Shown here piece by piece: positions 35,677-44,875 of a stretch of DNA of 64,000 nt. A program made the translations under genes and the position numbers. The number at the start of each line of letters is the position of its first letter. The stretch's first letter is position 1. Location of the stretch: the NCBI RefSeq assembly GCF_900103985.1, contig NZ_FNIE01000005.1, forward strand, positions 310,001 to 374,000, written 5' to 3'. This stretch comes from Actinacidiphila guanduensis (GTDB lineage: Bacteria > Actinomycetota > Actinomycetes > Streptomycetales > Streptomycetaceae). A model generated the notes under the pieces. The model did not search any database. It was not told where the DNA came from and was given only the letters and a program-made list of their open reading frames with translations.

Positions 35677-36413
35677 CCGGCTCCGCGCTGCCCACCGGGC
35701 AGCGGACCGCCGAACTCGCCGCCAACCTGGCCCGGGTGCAGGAGCGGATCGCCGCCGCGTCCGCCGCGGCCGGCCGCCGCCGCGAGGACGTCACCCTCAT
35801 CGTGGTCACCAAGACCTACCCCGCGCAGGACGTGCGCGCGCTCGCCGGGCTCGGGGTGCGGCAGGTCGCGGAGAACCGCGACCAGGAGGCCGGGCCGAAG
35901 GCCGCCGCGCTCGCCGACCTGCCGCTGCGGTGGCACTTCGTGGGCCAGTTGCAGACCAACAAGGCGCGCTCCGTGGTCCGTTACGCCGACCACGTGCACT
36001 CGGTCGACCGGCTGCGGCTGGTCGGCGCGCTGTCCGCGGCGGCCTCCGCCGCCAGCCGGCAGATCGGCTGCCTGGTGCAGGTCGCGCTGGACGCGGAGTC
36101 CGGCGACCGCGGGGAGCGCGGCGGGGTGGCCCCCGACGCCGTGGCCCCGCTCGCCGACGCGATCGCGGCCGCCGAGGGGCTGCGGCTGGACGGGGTGATG
36201 ACCGTAGCACCGCTGGCCGGACCGTACGCGGGCCAACCCCGTGCTGCCTTCGATCGGTTGATGGAAATCTCATCCCGCCTGCGCGAGACGCATCCGGCTG
36301 CGAACATGGTCTCGGCAGGGATGAGCCAGGACCTCGACGAAGCGGTGGCGGCCGGAGCGACACATCTACGCGTCGGAACGGCGGTACTCGGAGTCCGTCC
36401 TGGGCTCCGGTAA
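35673..36413 (+). CDS. PLP homeostasis protein YggS family
   Basis: Pyridoxal-phosphate-binding alanine racemase-fold protein of 246 residues (YggS/PLPBP/PROSC family), involved in PLP homeostasis with no known racemase activity. Seen: [39 protein letters not shown], with the PLP-binding Lys in VVTKTYP (about residue 47), [25 protein letters not shown] and [30 protein letters not shown] start at 35673 overlaps pgeF. It lies between ftsZ and sepF in actinobacterial and Firmicute division clusters, with no proved division role. Confidence 0.9.
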   Translation: MTGSALPTGQRTAELAANLARVQERIAAASAAAGRRREDVTLIVVTKTYPAQDVRALAGLGVRQVAENRDQEAGPKAAALADLPLRWHFVGQLQTNKARSVVRYADHVHSVDRLRLVGALSAAASAASRQIGCLVQVALDAESGDRGERGGVAPDAVAPLADAIAAAEGLRLDGVMTVAPLAGPYAGQPRAAFDRLMEISSRLRETHPAANMVSAGMSQDLDEAVAAGATHLRVGTAVLGVRPGLR

Positions 36414-36507
36414 CGTCACCAAACAAGTCGGACCACAGCATAAATATGGTGTGGCGGCCGCCCGGACGGCGGCTCAGGACCGCAACCCCGCTGAGAGGAC
36501 GCAGAGC

Positions 36508-37131
36508 ATGGCCGGCGCGATGCGCAAGATGGCGGTCTACCTCGGCCTCGTGGAGGACGACGGATACGACGGACCGGGGTTCGACCCGGACGACGAGTTC
36601 GAGCCCGAGATGGCCGCGCCGCCCAGCGGCAGGGCCGCGCCGGAGCCCGAACTCGCCGAGCCCCGTCGGCCGCACAACCAGCACGTGCCGGCAGGTCGGC
36701 TGCAGCCGCCCCAGGACGAGCCGCCGCGGCTCGTGCACGCCCCGGCACCGCGCGAACCGCGGATCGCCCCAGTGGCATCCATCACACCTGAACGCCAGAA
36801 CCTGGAGAAGAACGCACCGGTGATCATGCCCAAGGTCGTGTCAGAGCGGGAGCCGTACCGGATCACCACGCTGCACCCCAGGACCTACAACGAAGCCCGT
36901 ACCATCGGGGAACACTTCCGTGAGGGTACGCCGGTGATCATGAACTTGACGGAGATGGACGACACGGATGCGAAGCGACTTGTCGACTTTGCGGCCGGTC
37001 TGGTCTTCGGTCTCCACGGCAGCATCGAGCGGGTGACGCAGAAGGTCTTTCTGCTCTCGCCTGCTAACGTCGATGTCACGGCGGAGGACAAGGCCCGGAT
37101 CGCCGAGGGTGGGTTCTTCAACCAGAGCTAG
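36508..37131 (+). CDS. sepF: FtsZ membrane anchor SepF
   Basis: A 207-residue protein that tethers FtsZ to the membrane. An amphipathic N-terminal helix ([20 protein letters not shown]) is the membrane-targeting part. An acidic and Pro-rich linker (about 20-105) follows, then the SepF globular domain ([79 protein letters not shown]). Actinobacteria lack FtsA and rely on SepF. Upstream (36414-36507) is a short gap with TAAATA/TATGGT near 36441-36450, a possible promoter. ATG at 36508 has GAGAGGA about 9 bases upstream. Confidence 0.94.
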   Translation: MAGAMRKMAVYLGLVEDDGYDGPGFDPDDEFEPEMAAPPSGRAAPEPELAEPRRPHNQHVPAGRLQPPQDEPPRLVHAPAPREPRIAPVASITPERQNLEKNAPVIMPKVVSEREPYRITTLHPRTYNEARTIGEHFREGTPVIMNLTEMDDTDAKRLVDFAAGLVFGLHGSIERVTQKVFLLSPANVDVTAEDKARIAEGGFFNQS

Positions 37132-37287
37132 GCGAACCGGGACACAACCGCACAGGACAACTGCACACCGTCACAACCAGCATCACCAAGAGCAACAGAC
37201 AGCAACACGAGCAACAGGCACAGGGCAACCGCACGACAGTTGGACCCGGCCGGCAGGCCGAAGACGAGCAGGGGAGAGGGAAGGGCG
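37132..37287 (+). other. C/A-rich, G/T-poor leader between sepF and yggT
   Basis: From about 37141 to 37235 the plus strand is mostly C and A (CACAACC, GCAACAG, CAACACG units) and has very few T and comparatively few G. A transcript here would be almost unstructured. Rho binding (rut-like) or a spacer is possible. No gene is visible. The yggT ribosome site (GGGGAGAGGGAAGGG) follows. Confidence 0.45.
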
Positions 37288-37575
37288 ATGAACATCGCAC
37301 TCCAAGTGCTGTACATCGCGCTGTACGTCTTCCTGTTCGTGCTGATCTTCCGTTTGGTGATGGATTACGTCTTCCAGTTCGCTCGTTCGTGGCACCCTGG
37401 GAAGGCCATGGTGGTCGTCCTGGAAGGCACCTACACTGTCACCGATCCGCCACTTAAGCTTCTGCGGCGTTTCATCCCGCCGCTACGTCTCGGGGGCGTG
37501 GCGCTCGACCTGTCCTTCTTCGTATTGATGATCATCGTTTACATCCTGATCTCCATCGTCGGGGGTTTGATGTGA
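37288..37575 (+). CDS. YggT-family membrane protein
   Basis: A 95-residue protein with two transmembrane helices (IALQVLYIALYVFLFVLIFRLVMDYVF and the C-terminal LDLSFFVLMIIVYILISIVGGL), linked by VLEGTYTVTDPPLKLLRRFIPPLRLGGVA, the YggT signature with the conserved Pro-Pro and RxIPP. The function is unknown; it is found beside sepF and divIVA and is implicated in division or osmotic tolerance in other bacteria. ATG at 37288 sits just after a strong purine-rich ribosome site. It lies 46 bases before divIVA. Confidence 0.9.
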   Translation: MNIALQVLYIALYVFLFVLIFRLVMDYVFQFARSWHPGKAMVVVLEGTYTVTDPPLKLLRRFIPPLRLGGVALDLSFFVLMIIVYILISIVGGLM

Positions 37576-37621
37576 CCGGTGCGGGCTCCCGATATGTCGA
37601 CGATCACGTTGAGGTGAAGAG

Positions 37622-38875
37622 ATGCCGCTGACCCCCGAGGACGTTCGGAACAAGCAGTTCACGACCGTCCGCCTTCGAGAGGGCTATGACGAGGACGAGG
37701 TCGACGCCTTCCTCGACGAGGTGGAGGCGGAGCTGACCCGACTGCTCCGCGAGAACGAGGACCTGCGGGCCAAGCTGGCCGCGGCCACTCGTGCCGCCGC
37801 GCAGAACCAGCAGCCGGGCATGCGCAAGGACCAGCAGGACCGTCCTGTGCCGCCGGCCATATCCGGACCGCAGCCGGTGCAGCAGCAGATGCCGCCGCAG
37901 CAGCAGCACATGGGCGGACCGCCCCAGCTGCCCGGCGGTGCCCCGCAGCTGCCGGCTGGTCCGAGCGCCCAGCAGCACGGCCCCGGCCCGGGTGGACCCG
38001 GTGGACCGATGGGCCAGCACCCCATGCAGGGCCCCGGTGGACCGGGCGGCCCGATGGGTCAGATGCAGCACCCGATGCAGGGCCCCGGCGGTATGCAGGG
38101 TCCCGGTGGGATGCAGGGCGGCCCGGGGGGTCCCGGTGGCCCGATGGGTCAGATGCAGCACCCCATGCAGCAGCACCACCCGATGCAGCAGCAGGGCCCC
38201 GGTGGCGACAGCGCCGCCCGCGTCCTGTCGCTCGCGCAGCAGACCGCCGACCAGGCCATCGCCGAGGCGCGGTCCGAGGCCAACAAGATCGTCGGTGAGG
38301 CCCGCAGCCGTGCCGAGGGCCTGGAGCGCGACGCCCGCGCCAAGGCGGACGCACTCGAGCGGGACGCGCAGGAGAAGCACCGCGTGGCGATGGGCTCCCT
38401 GGAGTCCGCGCGCGCCACGCTGGAGCGCAAGGTCGAGGACCTGCGCGGCTTCGAGCGCGAGTACCGCACCCGGCTGAAGTCCTACCTGGAGTCCCAGCTG
38501 CGCCAGTTGGAGAATCAGGCGGACGACTCGCTCGCCCCGCCGCGGACGGCCCCGCCGTCCGCCCCGTCCCTGCCGTCCGCGCCCTCGATGGGCGGCACCA
38601 TGGGTGGCGGTGGTATCGCCAGCATGGCTCCCGCCGGTGCGGGCGCCATGGGCCACGGCTCTTCCGGCCCGTCCTACGGCGGCGGTGCCAACGGCAGCCA
38701 GAACGGTGGCCCGATGGGCGGTCACGGCCCCGGCCCGACGTACGGCGGCCAGCAGCAGATGTCGCCGGCGATGACCCAGCCGATGGCCCCGGTCCGCCCC
38801 CAGGGCGGCCCGTCCCCGCTCCAGCAGGCGCCCACGCCGATGCGCGGCTTCCTGATCGACGAGGACGACAACTAA
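37622..38875 (+). CDS. divIVA: polar growth scaffold DivIVA
   Basis: Coiled-coil scaffold of the hyphal tip and septum, 417 residues. The N-terminal membrane-binding domain is intact ([48 protein letters not shown]). A linker of about 140 residues (about 62-200) is built of degenerate [16 protein letters not shown] repeats. A second coiled coil (about 200-295: [54 protein letters not shown]) drives assembly. A Gly/Met/Pro/Gln-rich tail ends in [11 protein letters not shown], a conserved Streptomyces terminal motif. It is the last gene of the dcw cluster; a terminator lies between it and ileS. The repeated linker is prone to length variation. Confidence 0.95.
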   Translation: MPLTPEDVRNKQFTTVRLREGYDEDEVDAFLDEVEAELTRLLRENEDLRAKLAAATRAAAQNQQPGMRKDQQDRPVPPAISGPQPVQQQMPPQQQHMGGPPQLPGGAPQLPAGPSAQQHGPGPGGPGGPMGQHPMQGPGGPGGPMGQMQHPMQGPGGMQGPGGMQGGPGGPGGPMGQMQHPMQQHHPMQQQGPGGDSAARVLSLAQQTADQAIAEARSEANKIVGEARSRAEGLERDARAKADALERDAQEKHRVAMGSLESARATLERKVEDLRGFEREYRTRLKSYLESQLRQLENQADDSLAPPRTAPPSAPSLPSAPSMGGTMGGGGIASMAPAGAGAMGHGSSGPSYGGGANGSQNGGPMGGHGPGPTYGGQQQMSPAMTQPMAPVRPQGGPSPLQQAPTPMRGFLIDEDDN

Positions 38876-38898
38876 GCCAGACCGAGTCACACGCACCA

Positions 38899-38940
38899 CG
38901 CGAAAGGCCGGCCCCCGGAGACGGGGTGCCGGCCTTCGCG
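38899..38940. terminator. bidirectional terminator between divIVA and ileS
   Basis: Arms CGCGAAAGGCCGGC (38899-38912) and GCCGGCCTTCGCG (38928-38940), with one unpaired base, closed by CCCCGG..CGGGG in the loop region. It lies between the convergent divIVA and ileS stops. Confidence 0.75.
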
Positions 38941-38951
38941 TTGTCCGCCTC

Positions 38952-41900
38952 TTACGACCGCCGGAGGTGGAACGTCAGGGAGAGACCCTCGTCGGTGAAG
39001 GCGGCCCCGAAGGTGTCGTCGGGAGCGCCCTCGGCGATCTCGGTGGCCAGCACCTCCTCCGCGATGAGGTCCGCGTGCGCGGTGAGCGCGGCGGCGACCT
39101 CGGGGTCCTCGGTGGTGTGCCGCAGCGCGATGCGGTCGGTGACCTCGAAGCCCGAGGACTTACGGGCCTCCTGGACGAGACGGATCACGTCCCGGGCGAG
39201 GCCGGCAAGGCGCAGGTCCGGGGTGATCTCCAGGTCGAGGGCGACCGTGGCGCCCGCGTCGGAGGCGACGGACCAGCCCTCGCGCGGGGTTTCGGTGATG
39301 ATCACTTCCTCGGGCGCGAGCGCGATCTCCTCACCGTCCACGAGGACACTCGCCGTGCCCTTCTCGCGCAGGGCCGCCGACAGCGCAGCCGCGTCCGCCG
39401 CGGCGACGGCCGCCGCGACCGCCTGCACGCCCTTGCCGAACCGTTTTCCCAGCGCCCGGAAGTTGGCCTTCGCGCTGGTGTCCACCAGCGATCCGCCGAC
39501 CTCGGAGAGCGAGGCGAGCGTGGCGACATTGAGCTCCTCGGCGATCTGCGCCCGCAGTTCGGCGGAGAGCTCGCCGAAGCCGGCCGCGGCGACGAGCGCG
39601 CGCGAGAGCGGCTGGCGGGTCTTGACGCCGGACTCCGCCCGCGTGGCGCGGCCGAGTTCGACCAGCCGCCGTACCAGCCGCATCTGCTCCGACAGCGCCG
39701 GGTCGAGCGCCGCCTCGTCCGCCACCGGCCAGCTCGCCAGGTGCACGGAGTCGGGCAGGTCGGGGGAGACGGGCACCACCAGGTCCTGCCAGACCCGCTC
39801 GGTGATGAAGGGCACCAGCGGCGCCATCAGCCGGGTGAAGGTCTCCAGCACATCGTGCAGGGTGCGCAGCGCCGCCGCGTCGCCCTGCCAGAACCGCCGG
39901 CGGGAGCGCCGCACGTACCAGTTGGACAGGTCGTCGACGAAGGCCGAGAGCAGCTTGCCGGCCCGCTGGGTGTCGAAGGACTCCAGCGCGTCGGTCACGT
40001 CCCGTACCAGCGCGTTGAGTTCGCCGACCAGCCAGCGGTCCAGCAGCGGGCGGTCGGCGACCGCCGGGTCGGCCGCCGAGGGCGCCCAGCCGGAGGTGCG
40101 GGCGTACAGGGCCTGGAAGGCGACGGTGTTCCAGTAGGTGAGCAGCGTCTTGCGCACCACCTCCTGGATCGTGCCGTGGCCGACCCGGCGGGCCGCCCAC
40201 GGCGAGCCGCCGGCCGCCATGAACCAGCGCACGGCGTCGGCGCCGTGCTGGTCCATGAGCGGGATGGGCTGCAGGATGTTGCCCAGGTGCTTGGACATCT
40301 TGCGGCCGTCCTCGGCGAGGATGTGGCCGAGGCAGACCACGTTCTCGTAGGCGGAGCGGTCGAAGACCAGGGTGCCGACGGCCATCAGCGTGTAGAACCA
40401 GCCGCGGGTCTGGTCGATCGCCTCGGAGATGAACTGCGCCGGGTAGGTGCGCTCGAACAGCTCCTTGTTGCGGTACGGGTAGCCCCACTGCGCGAACGGC
40501 ATCGAGCCCGAGTCGTACCAGGCGTCGATCACCTCGGGCACCCGGGTCGCGGTGCCGCCGCAGGTCGGGCAGTCGAAGACGACCTCGTCGATGTACGGGC
40601 GGTGCGGGTCCAGGCCCGACTGGTCGGTGCCGGTCAGGCCGGTCAGCTCGGCCAGCGAGCCGACGCAGGTGAGGTGGCCGTCCGGGCAGCGCCAGATGGG
40701 CAGCGGCGTGCCCCAGTAGCGGTTGCGGGACAGCGCCCAGTCCACGTTGTTGTCGAGCCAGTCGCCGTAGCGGCCGTGCTTGACGCTCTCCGGGTGCCAG
40801 GTGGTCCGCTCGTTCTCCCGCAGCAGGGCGTCCTTGACGGCGGTGGTGCGGATGTACCAGGAGGGCTGGGCGTAGTAGAGCAGCGCGGTGTGGCAGCGCC
40901 AGCAGTGCGGGTAGCTGTGCTCGTAGGGCACGTGCCGGAACAGCCGCCCGCGCGCCTGGAGTTCGGCGACCAGCGCCTCGTCGGCCTTCTTGAAGAAGAC
41001 GCCGCCGACCAGCGGCACACTCTCCTCGAACGTGCCGTCCGGGCGCACCGGGTTGACCACCGGCAGGCCGTAGCCGCGGCAGGTGCGCAGGTCGTCCTCG
41101 CCGAAGGCGGGGGACTGGTGCACCAGGCCGGTGCCGTCCTCGGTCGTCACGTACTCGGCGTTGACGACGTAGTGCGCGTCGGGGATCTCGATGAAGTCGA
41201 AGGGCCGCTGGTACGTCCAGCGCTCCATCTCGCGGCCGGTGAAGCGCTCGCCGGTGGGCTCCCAGCCTTCGCCGAGCGCCTTGCCGAGCAGCGGCTCGGC
41301 GACGACCAGCTGCTCGTCGCCGTCGGTGGCCACCACGTAGGTGACGTCGGGGTGGGCGGCGACCGCGGTGTTGGAGACCAGCGTCCAGGGCGTGGTCGTC
41401 CACACCAGGAGCGCGGCCCGGCCGGCGAGCGGCCCCGAGGTCAGCGGCAGCCGCACGTAGACGGACGGGTCGACGATCGTCTCGTAGCCCTGGGCCAGCT
41501 CGTGGTCGGACAGGCCGGTCTGGTCGCGCGGGCACCAGGGCGCCACCCGGTAGTCCTGGACGAGCAGGCCCTTGTCGAAGATCTGCCGCAGCGACCACCA
41601 CACGGACTCCACGTACTGCGGGTCCATGGTGCGGTAGGCCTCGTCGAGGTCCACCCAGTACCCCATGCGCGTGGTCAGCTCGGCGAACGCGTCGGTGTGG
41701 CGGGTGACCGACTCGCGGCACTTGGCGTTGAACTCGGCGATGCCGTACGCCTCGATGTCCTTCTTGCCGGTGAAGCCCAGCTCTTTCTCGACCGCCAGCT
41801 CCACCGGCAGGCCGTGGCAGTCCCAGCCGGCCTTGCGGGTCACATGGTGGCCCTGCATCGTCTTGAACCGGGGGAAGACGTCCTTGAAGACGCGGGCCTC

Positions 41901-42098
41901 GATGTGGTGGGCCCCGGGCATGCCGTTGGCGGTGGGCGGGCCCTCGTAGAACACCCACTCCGGGCGGCCCTCGGTCTGCTGGAGGGAGCGGGCGAAGGTC
42001 TTGCGCTCGCTCCACAGGTCCAGCACCTCCCGTTCGAGGGCGGGCAGGTCGACCTGGGCGGGCACCTGGCGGTACTGCGGCTGGCGCAACTCACTCAT
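38952..42098 (-). CDS. ileS: isoleucyl-tRNA synthetase
   Basis: Class I aminoacyl-tRNA synthetase of 1048 residues charging tRNA-Ile. The HIGH-like motif is in GPPTANGMPGAHHIEARVFKD (about 53-73) and the KMSKS-like motif is DGRKMSKHLGNIL (KMSKH 600-604). The CP1 editing domain is between them, and zinc-binding or anticodon parts follow. Length and the GAHH form of the HIGH motif match the actinobacterial long, eukaryote-like clade. The leader upstream is a T-box (42105-42400). ATG at 42098 is preceded by GGAGGAAG in the leader. It converges on divIVA. Confidence 0.95.
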   Translation of the reverse strand: MSELRQPQYRQVPAQVDLPALEREVLDLWSERKTFARSLQQTEGRPEWVFYEGPPTANGMPGAHHIEARVFKDVFPRFKTMQGHHVTRKAGWDCHGLPVELAVEKELGFTGKKDIEAYGIAEFNAKCRESVTRHTDAFAELTTRMGYWVDLDEAYRTMDPQYVESVWWSLRQIFDKGLLVQDYRVAPWCPRDQTGLSDHELAQGYETIVDPSVYVRLPLTSGPLAGRAALLVWTTTPWTLVSNTAVAAHPDVTYVVATDGDEQLVVAEPLLGKALGEGWEPTGERFTGREMERWTYQRPFDFIEIPDAHYVVNAEYVTTEDGTGLVHQSPAFGEDDLRTCRGYGLPVVNPVRPDGTFEESVPLVGGVFFKKADEALVAELQARGRLFRHVPYEHSYPHCWRCHTALLYYAQPSWYIRTTAVKDALLRENERTTWHPESVKHGRYGDWLDNNVDWALSRNRYWGTPLPIWRCPDGHLTCVGSLAELTGLTGTDQSGLDPHRPYIDEVVFDCPTCGGTATRVPEVIDAWYDSGSMPFAQWGYPYRNKELFERTYPAQFISEAIDQTRGWFYTLMAVGTLVFDRSAYENVVCLGHILAEDGRKMSKHLGNILQPIPLMDQHGADAVRWFMAAGGSPWAARRVGHGTIQEVVRKTLLTYWNTVAFQALYARTSGWAPSAADPAVADRPLLDRWLVGELNALVRDVTDALESFDTQRAGKLLSAFVDDLSNWYVRRSRRRFWQGDAAALRTLHDVLETFTRLMAPLVPFITERVWQDLVVPVSPDLPDSVHLASWPVADEAALDPALSEQMRLVRRLVELGRATRAESGVKTRQPLSRALVAAAGFGELSAELRAQIAEELNVATLASLSEVGGSLVDTSAKANFRALGKRFGKGVQAVAAAVAAADAAALSAALREKGTASVLVDGEEIALAPEEVIITETPREGWSVASDAGATVALDLEITPDLRLAGLARDVIRLVQEARKSSGFEVTDRIALRHTTEDPEVAAALTAHADLIAEEVLATEIAEGAPDDTFGAAFTDEGLSLTFHLRRS

Positions 42099-42104
42099 CA
42101 GGGG

Positions 42105-42400
42105 TTACTTCCTCCGGCGGGACGCTTGTCGCTGGTCGCGTGCTTCCGTCGGAGGGACGAGAGCGAGCGCTCCCGCGGTACCACCCTCCTTGGCGGCGTG
42201 GACGGCTCGCGGCCGCGCCCACCGCCCCCTCATTGGGGTCAGCGATGCCGGGTCTACTGGCCGGACGGGCACGACGGCCCGCGGTGTTCTTCCGGCGGCT
42301 CCGGGGTGATCTTCACACCGCGCACGCCCCCGGGCTTCCACCGTCCCCGGGTCGCTCATGGCTGCGTGCGGCGCTACTCGTCCCTTCCACGCCTCTCGCT
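42105..42400 (-). promoter_or_regulatory. T-box leader (isoleucine, translational type) of ileS
   Basis: Reading on the minus strand, AGGGTGGTACCGCGGG carries the T-box core TGGTACCGCG (complement of 42175-42184), which pairs with the uncharged tRNA acceptor end. Upstream on the same strand are a stem I-like part (GGACGAGTAGCGC near 42379-42390) and the triplet ATC (complement of 42308-42310) in GTGAAGATCACCCC, a fitting specifier for isoleucine. Downstream, GTCCCTCCGACGG can pair with the ribosome site GGAGG before ATG 42098, so uncharged tRNA should free translation rather than block termination. This is the known ultrashort-stem translational T-box of actinobacterial ileS. Exact ends were estimated by eye. 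Confidence 0.85.
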
Positions 42401-42791
42401 GCGCCCAGTGTACGGGGCCGCGGCCGCTGGGTCGCCGCGGTTTTCCCCCGCCTCGGCCGAGCGGTGGCCGACTGATGGCCGACTGATGGGTTACTGGCGG
42501 CCGACCGGCGGTTCCAGTGCCGGCCGCCCACGGCCGCCCGTGGAAGCGCGGCATCACCCGTAGTGTGGTGGTATTGGCCCGAATGGCGGCTCTTGCCCTG
42601 CCTTGCGGCATGGTCCGGGGGCCTCACCGGAATACCTGGCGGTGAGCTGGGCACAACCGATGCAGACCTGTCTCCCGTCCCGGGGGTGCGGGTCGGCCCG
42701 GCAGCGCGCCCCGTTGCCGCGGGTCGATGCCCGATTTACCGTTTCCGGCACGATTCGCGCACAAGATCACTGAGGTGAAGGGGTCGCGGCC
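42401..42791. other. gene-free region before the TraR/DksA-like gene
   Basis: No gene seen. GGCCGACTGAT occurs twice in tandem (about 42467-42488). The ileS promoter should lie on the minus strand here and the promoter of the TraR/DksA-like gene on the plus strand; no convincing hexamers were found. The ribosome site AGGTGAAGGGG (about 42774-42784) ends the region. Confidence 0.4.
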
Positions 42792-43568
42792 ATGGTCGTG
42801 AAGAAGAAGTCGGCTGCCGCCGAGCCCTCCGGGGCCAAGGCGGCGGGCAAGGCGGCGACGAAGGCGGGCGCGACGAAGAAAGCGGCGAAGGCGGCGAAGA
42901 AGCCGGCCGGGAAGTCGGCGAAGGCCGCGGCCAGGACCGCCGCCCGCCCGGCGGCCAAGGGCGCGCAGGCCACGACGACGGGGAAGTCCGCGGGCAAAGC
43001 CGCGGGGACGGGGAAGGCGGCCGGAGCGGCCGCGAAGAAGGCGCCGGCCGGCAAGCGCGCGGCAGCGAGAAAGAAGACAGGAGCCCGCAAAGTGGCAGCT
43101 AAGAAGACCGTGGTCGGGACGGCAGCCTCGGCAGGCGGGGGATCGGCAGTGCCCGCGGCGCGGAACACGGCCGCGCCGGGGGACCTCGCGGTCCTGCCGG
43201 GCGAGGAGCCGTGGACCGAGGAGGACGTCGAGGAGGCCAGGTCCGAGCTGCTCGGCGAGGTCGAGCGGCTCAAGGCGGAGATCGCCTCCTCCGAGGCCGC
43301 CGTGCAGGGTCTGCTGCGCGACTCCGGGGACGGCGCGGGGGACGAGGCGGACACCGGGGCGAAGAACATCACCCGCGAGTCGGAGCTGGCGCTGGCCGCG
43401 AACACCCGGGAGATGCTCACGCAGGCCGATCGGGCGCTGCGGCGGCTGGAGGAGGGTACCTACGGGCTCTGCGAGGTGTGCGGCAAACCGATCGGCAAGG
43501 CGCGGATGCAGGCGTTTCCCCGCGCGACGCTGTGCCTGGACGACAAGCAGCGCCAAGAACGGCGTTGA
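42792..43568 (+). CDS. TraR/DksA zinc-finger-like protein with histone-like Lys/Ala tail
   Basis: A 258-residue protein in two parts. Residues 1-115 are Lys/Ala-rich repeats (KKAAKAAKKPAGKSAKAAAR, AAKKTVVG), like the C-terminus of eukaryotic H1 and bacterial histone-like tails, suggesting DNA or RNA binding. Residues about 130-258 are TraR/DksA-like: a coiled coil (EDVEEARSELLGEVERLKAEIASSEAAVQGLL) and the finger GLCEVCGKPIGKARMQAFPRATLCLDDKQRQERR. The finger keeps Cys227, Cys230 and Cys248, but the fourth position is Asp251 instead of Cys, so zinc binding may be altered. The gene sits between ileS and lspA, as its homolog does in other streptomycetes. DksA-like proteins act on RNA polymerase; whether this one does is unproven. 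Confidence 0.88.
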   Translation: MVVKKKSAAAEPSGAKAAGKAATKAGATKKAAKAAKKPAGKSAKAAARTAARPAAKGAQATTTGKSAGKAAGTGKAAGAAAKKAPAGKRAAARKKTGARKVAAKKTVVGTAASAGGGSAVPAARNTAAPGDLAVLPGEEPWTEEDVEEARSELLGEVERLKAEIASSEAAVQGLLRDSGDGAGDEADTGAKNITRESELALAANTREMLTQADRALRRLEEGTYGLCEVCGKPIGKARMQAFPRATLCLDDKQRQERR

Positions 43569-43717
43569 GCCGCGCGGGGTTCCCCCGCGCCCCCGTACCC
43601 AGGGTGGCCCCTGTCCGGGGTTCCCCCGAGCCCCCGTGCTCAGGGCGCCCCTGCGCGGGGCGGCGCCGCGCCCTCCCGGGCAAGGGTGCCGCTCCGCGCC
43701 AGGGTGATGTGTGACAC

Positions 43718-44110
43718 CTGCTGCGCGCGCAATTTGGGCGGTCTTGGGCTTCGCCACCGGCCGGAAGGGGCAGCTCGGTCCGTCCCGGACCACCGGCCGG
43801 CAGATGGCTTGTCGCGCAGTTCCTCCCCCAGAGCTTCGCCTGGGAGGTACCCCCAGCGCCCTGGGTGGTACGGCGCTCGCTTTGCGCGCAAAGGGCAAGC
43901 TCAATAGGGGCGCGGGGAACTGCGCGCGCAATTGGAGCGGTCCTGCGCTTCGCCACCGGCCGGGAGGGGCAGCCCGGTCCGTCCCGGATCACCGGCTTCG
44001 GGACAGCATTGGACCCCGTGGGGCAGACGGGTTGCCGTTCTTGGGGGCGCGGGGAACTGCGCGCGCAATTGGGATGGTCTTGCGCGTTGCCGCCGGGCGG
44101 GAGGGGCGGC
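43718..44110. repeat. modular intergenic repeat, copy B (TraR/DksA-lspA gap)
   Basis: The 650-base gap 43569-44218 holds repeat modules in mixed orientation. GCTTCGCCTGGGAGGTACC (43833-43851, reversed relative to copy A), GGTCCGTCCCGGACCACCGG (43777-43796), GACGGGTTGCCGTTC (44026-44040, reversed) and GGGGCGCGGGGAACTGCGCG twice (43907-43926 and 44044-44063). A unit of about 137-190 bases beginning GCGCGCAATT and running through a CACCGGCC segment is partly repeated three times. No gene is seen. The lspA promoter probably lies at 44150-44200. Confidence 0.8.
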
Positions 44111-44218
44111 CCGGGGCGCTCCGGGCCGCCGGGCGGGGGTTGGGGACCCGCTGGGGGGAGCGGGATCGCGTACCCTCTGGAGGGGGCCGGGGCAGCCCCC
44201 GGAGAGAGGGAAGAGCAC

Positions 44219-44833
44219 GTGACGGAAGCGGAGCGCATCATCGGTACGTCCGAGCCGCCGGAGGCACCCCGTACGTCCGAGCCGCCGGAGGCCGGGGCCC
44301 GGGACGCCGAGGGGCAGCCGGCGACCCCCGAAGCCCCGCGCAGCGGCTCGCGGCGGATCCCCGTACTCATCGGCGTCGCCGTCTTCGCGTACGTGCTGGA
44401 CCTCCTGTCGAAGCTCTGGGTCGTGCACAGCCTGGAGCACCACGACCCGGTCGACATCTTCGGGCACTACCTGCGGCTGGACGCCATCCGGAACGCCGGC
44501 GCCGCCTTCGGCATGGGCCAGGGGATGACCATCGTGTTCACGGTGATCGCCGTCGGCGTGATCGTCGTGATCGCCCGGCTCGCCCGCCGCCTGTACAGCG
44601 TGCCGTGGGCCATCGCGCTGGGACTGCTGCTCGGCGGCGCCCTCGGCAACCTCACCGACCGGGTCTTCCGCGCCCCCGGCGACTTCCAGGGCCGCGTCGT
44701 GGACTTCATCGCCCCCGTCCACTTCGCCGTCTTCAACCTCGCCGACTCCGCCATCACCTGCGGCGGCGTCCTGGTCGTGCTGCTCTCCTTCCGCGGCATC
44801 GACCCGGACGGCACCCGGCACCAGTCGGACTGA
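44219..44833 (+). CDS. lspA: lipoprotein signal peptidase LspA
   Basis: Aspartic membrane protease that cuts prolipoprotein signal peptides, 204 residues, four transmembrane helices. A 45-residue polar tail precedes helix 1 ([23 protein letters not shown]). The conserved RNAGAAFGM region (about 90-100), the catalytic Asp147 in GNLTDRVF and Asp176 in FNLADSAI are clear, with [30 protein letters not shown]. The GTG at 44219 follows GGAGAGAGGGAAGAG with good spacing. It leads into rluD after 42 bases, a conserved pair in actinobacteria. Confidence 0.94.
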   Translation: MTEAERIIGTSEPPEAPRTSEPPEAGARDAEGQPATPEAPRSGSRRIPVLIGVAVFAYVLDLLSKLWVVHSLEHHDPVDIFGHYLRLDAIRNAGAAFGMGQGMTIVFTVIAVGVIVVIARLARRLYSVPWAIALGLLLGGALGNLTDRVFRAPGDFQGRVVDFIAPVHFAVFNLADSAITCGGVLVVLLSFRGIDPDGTRHQSD

Positions 44834-44875
44834 CGGCGGACCCGGCGCCCCCGCGGCGGCCGTAAAATCGATCGG

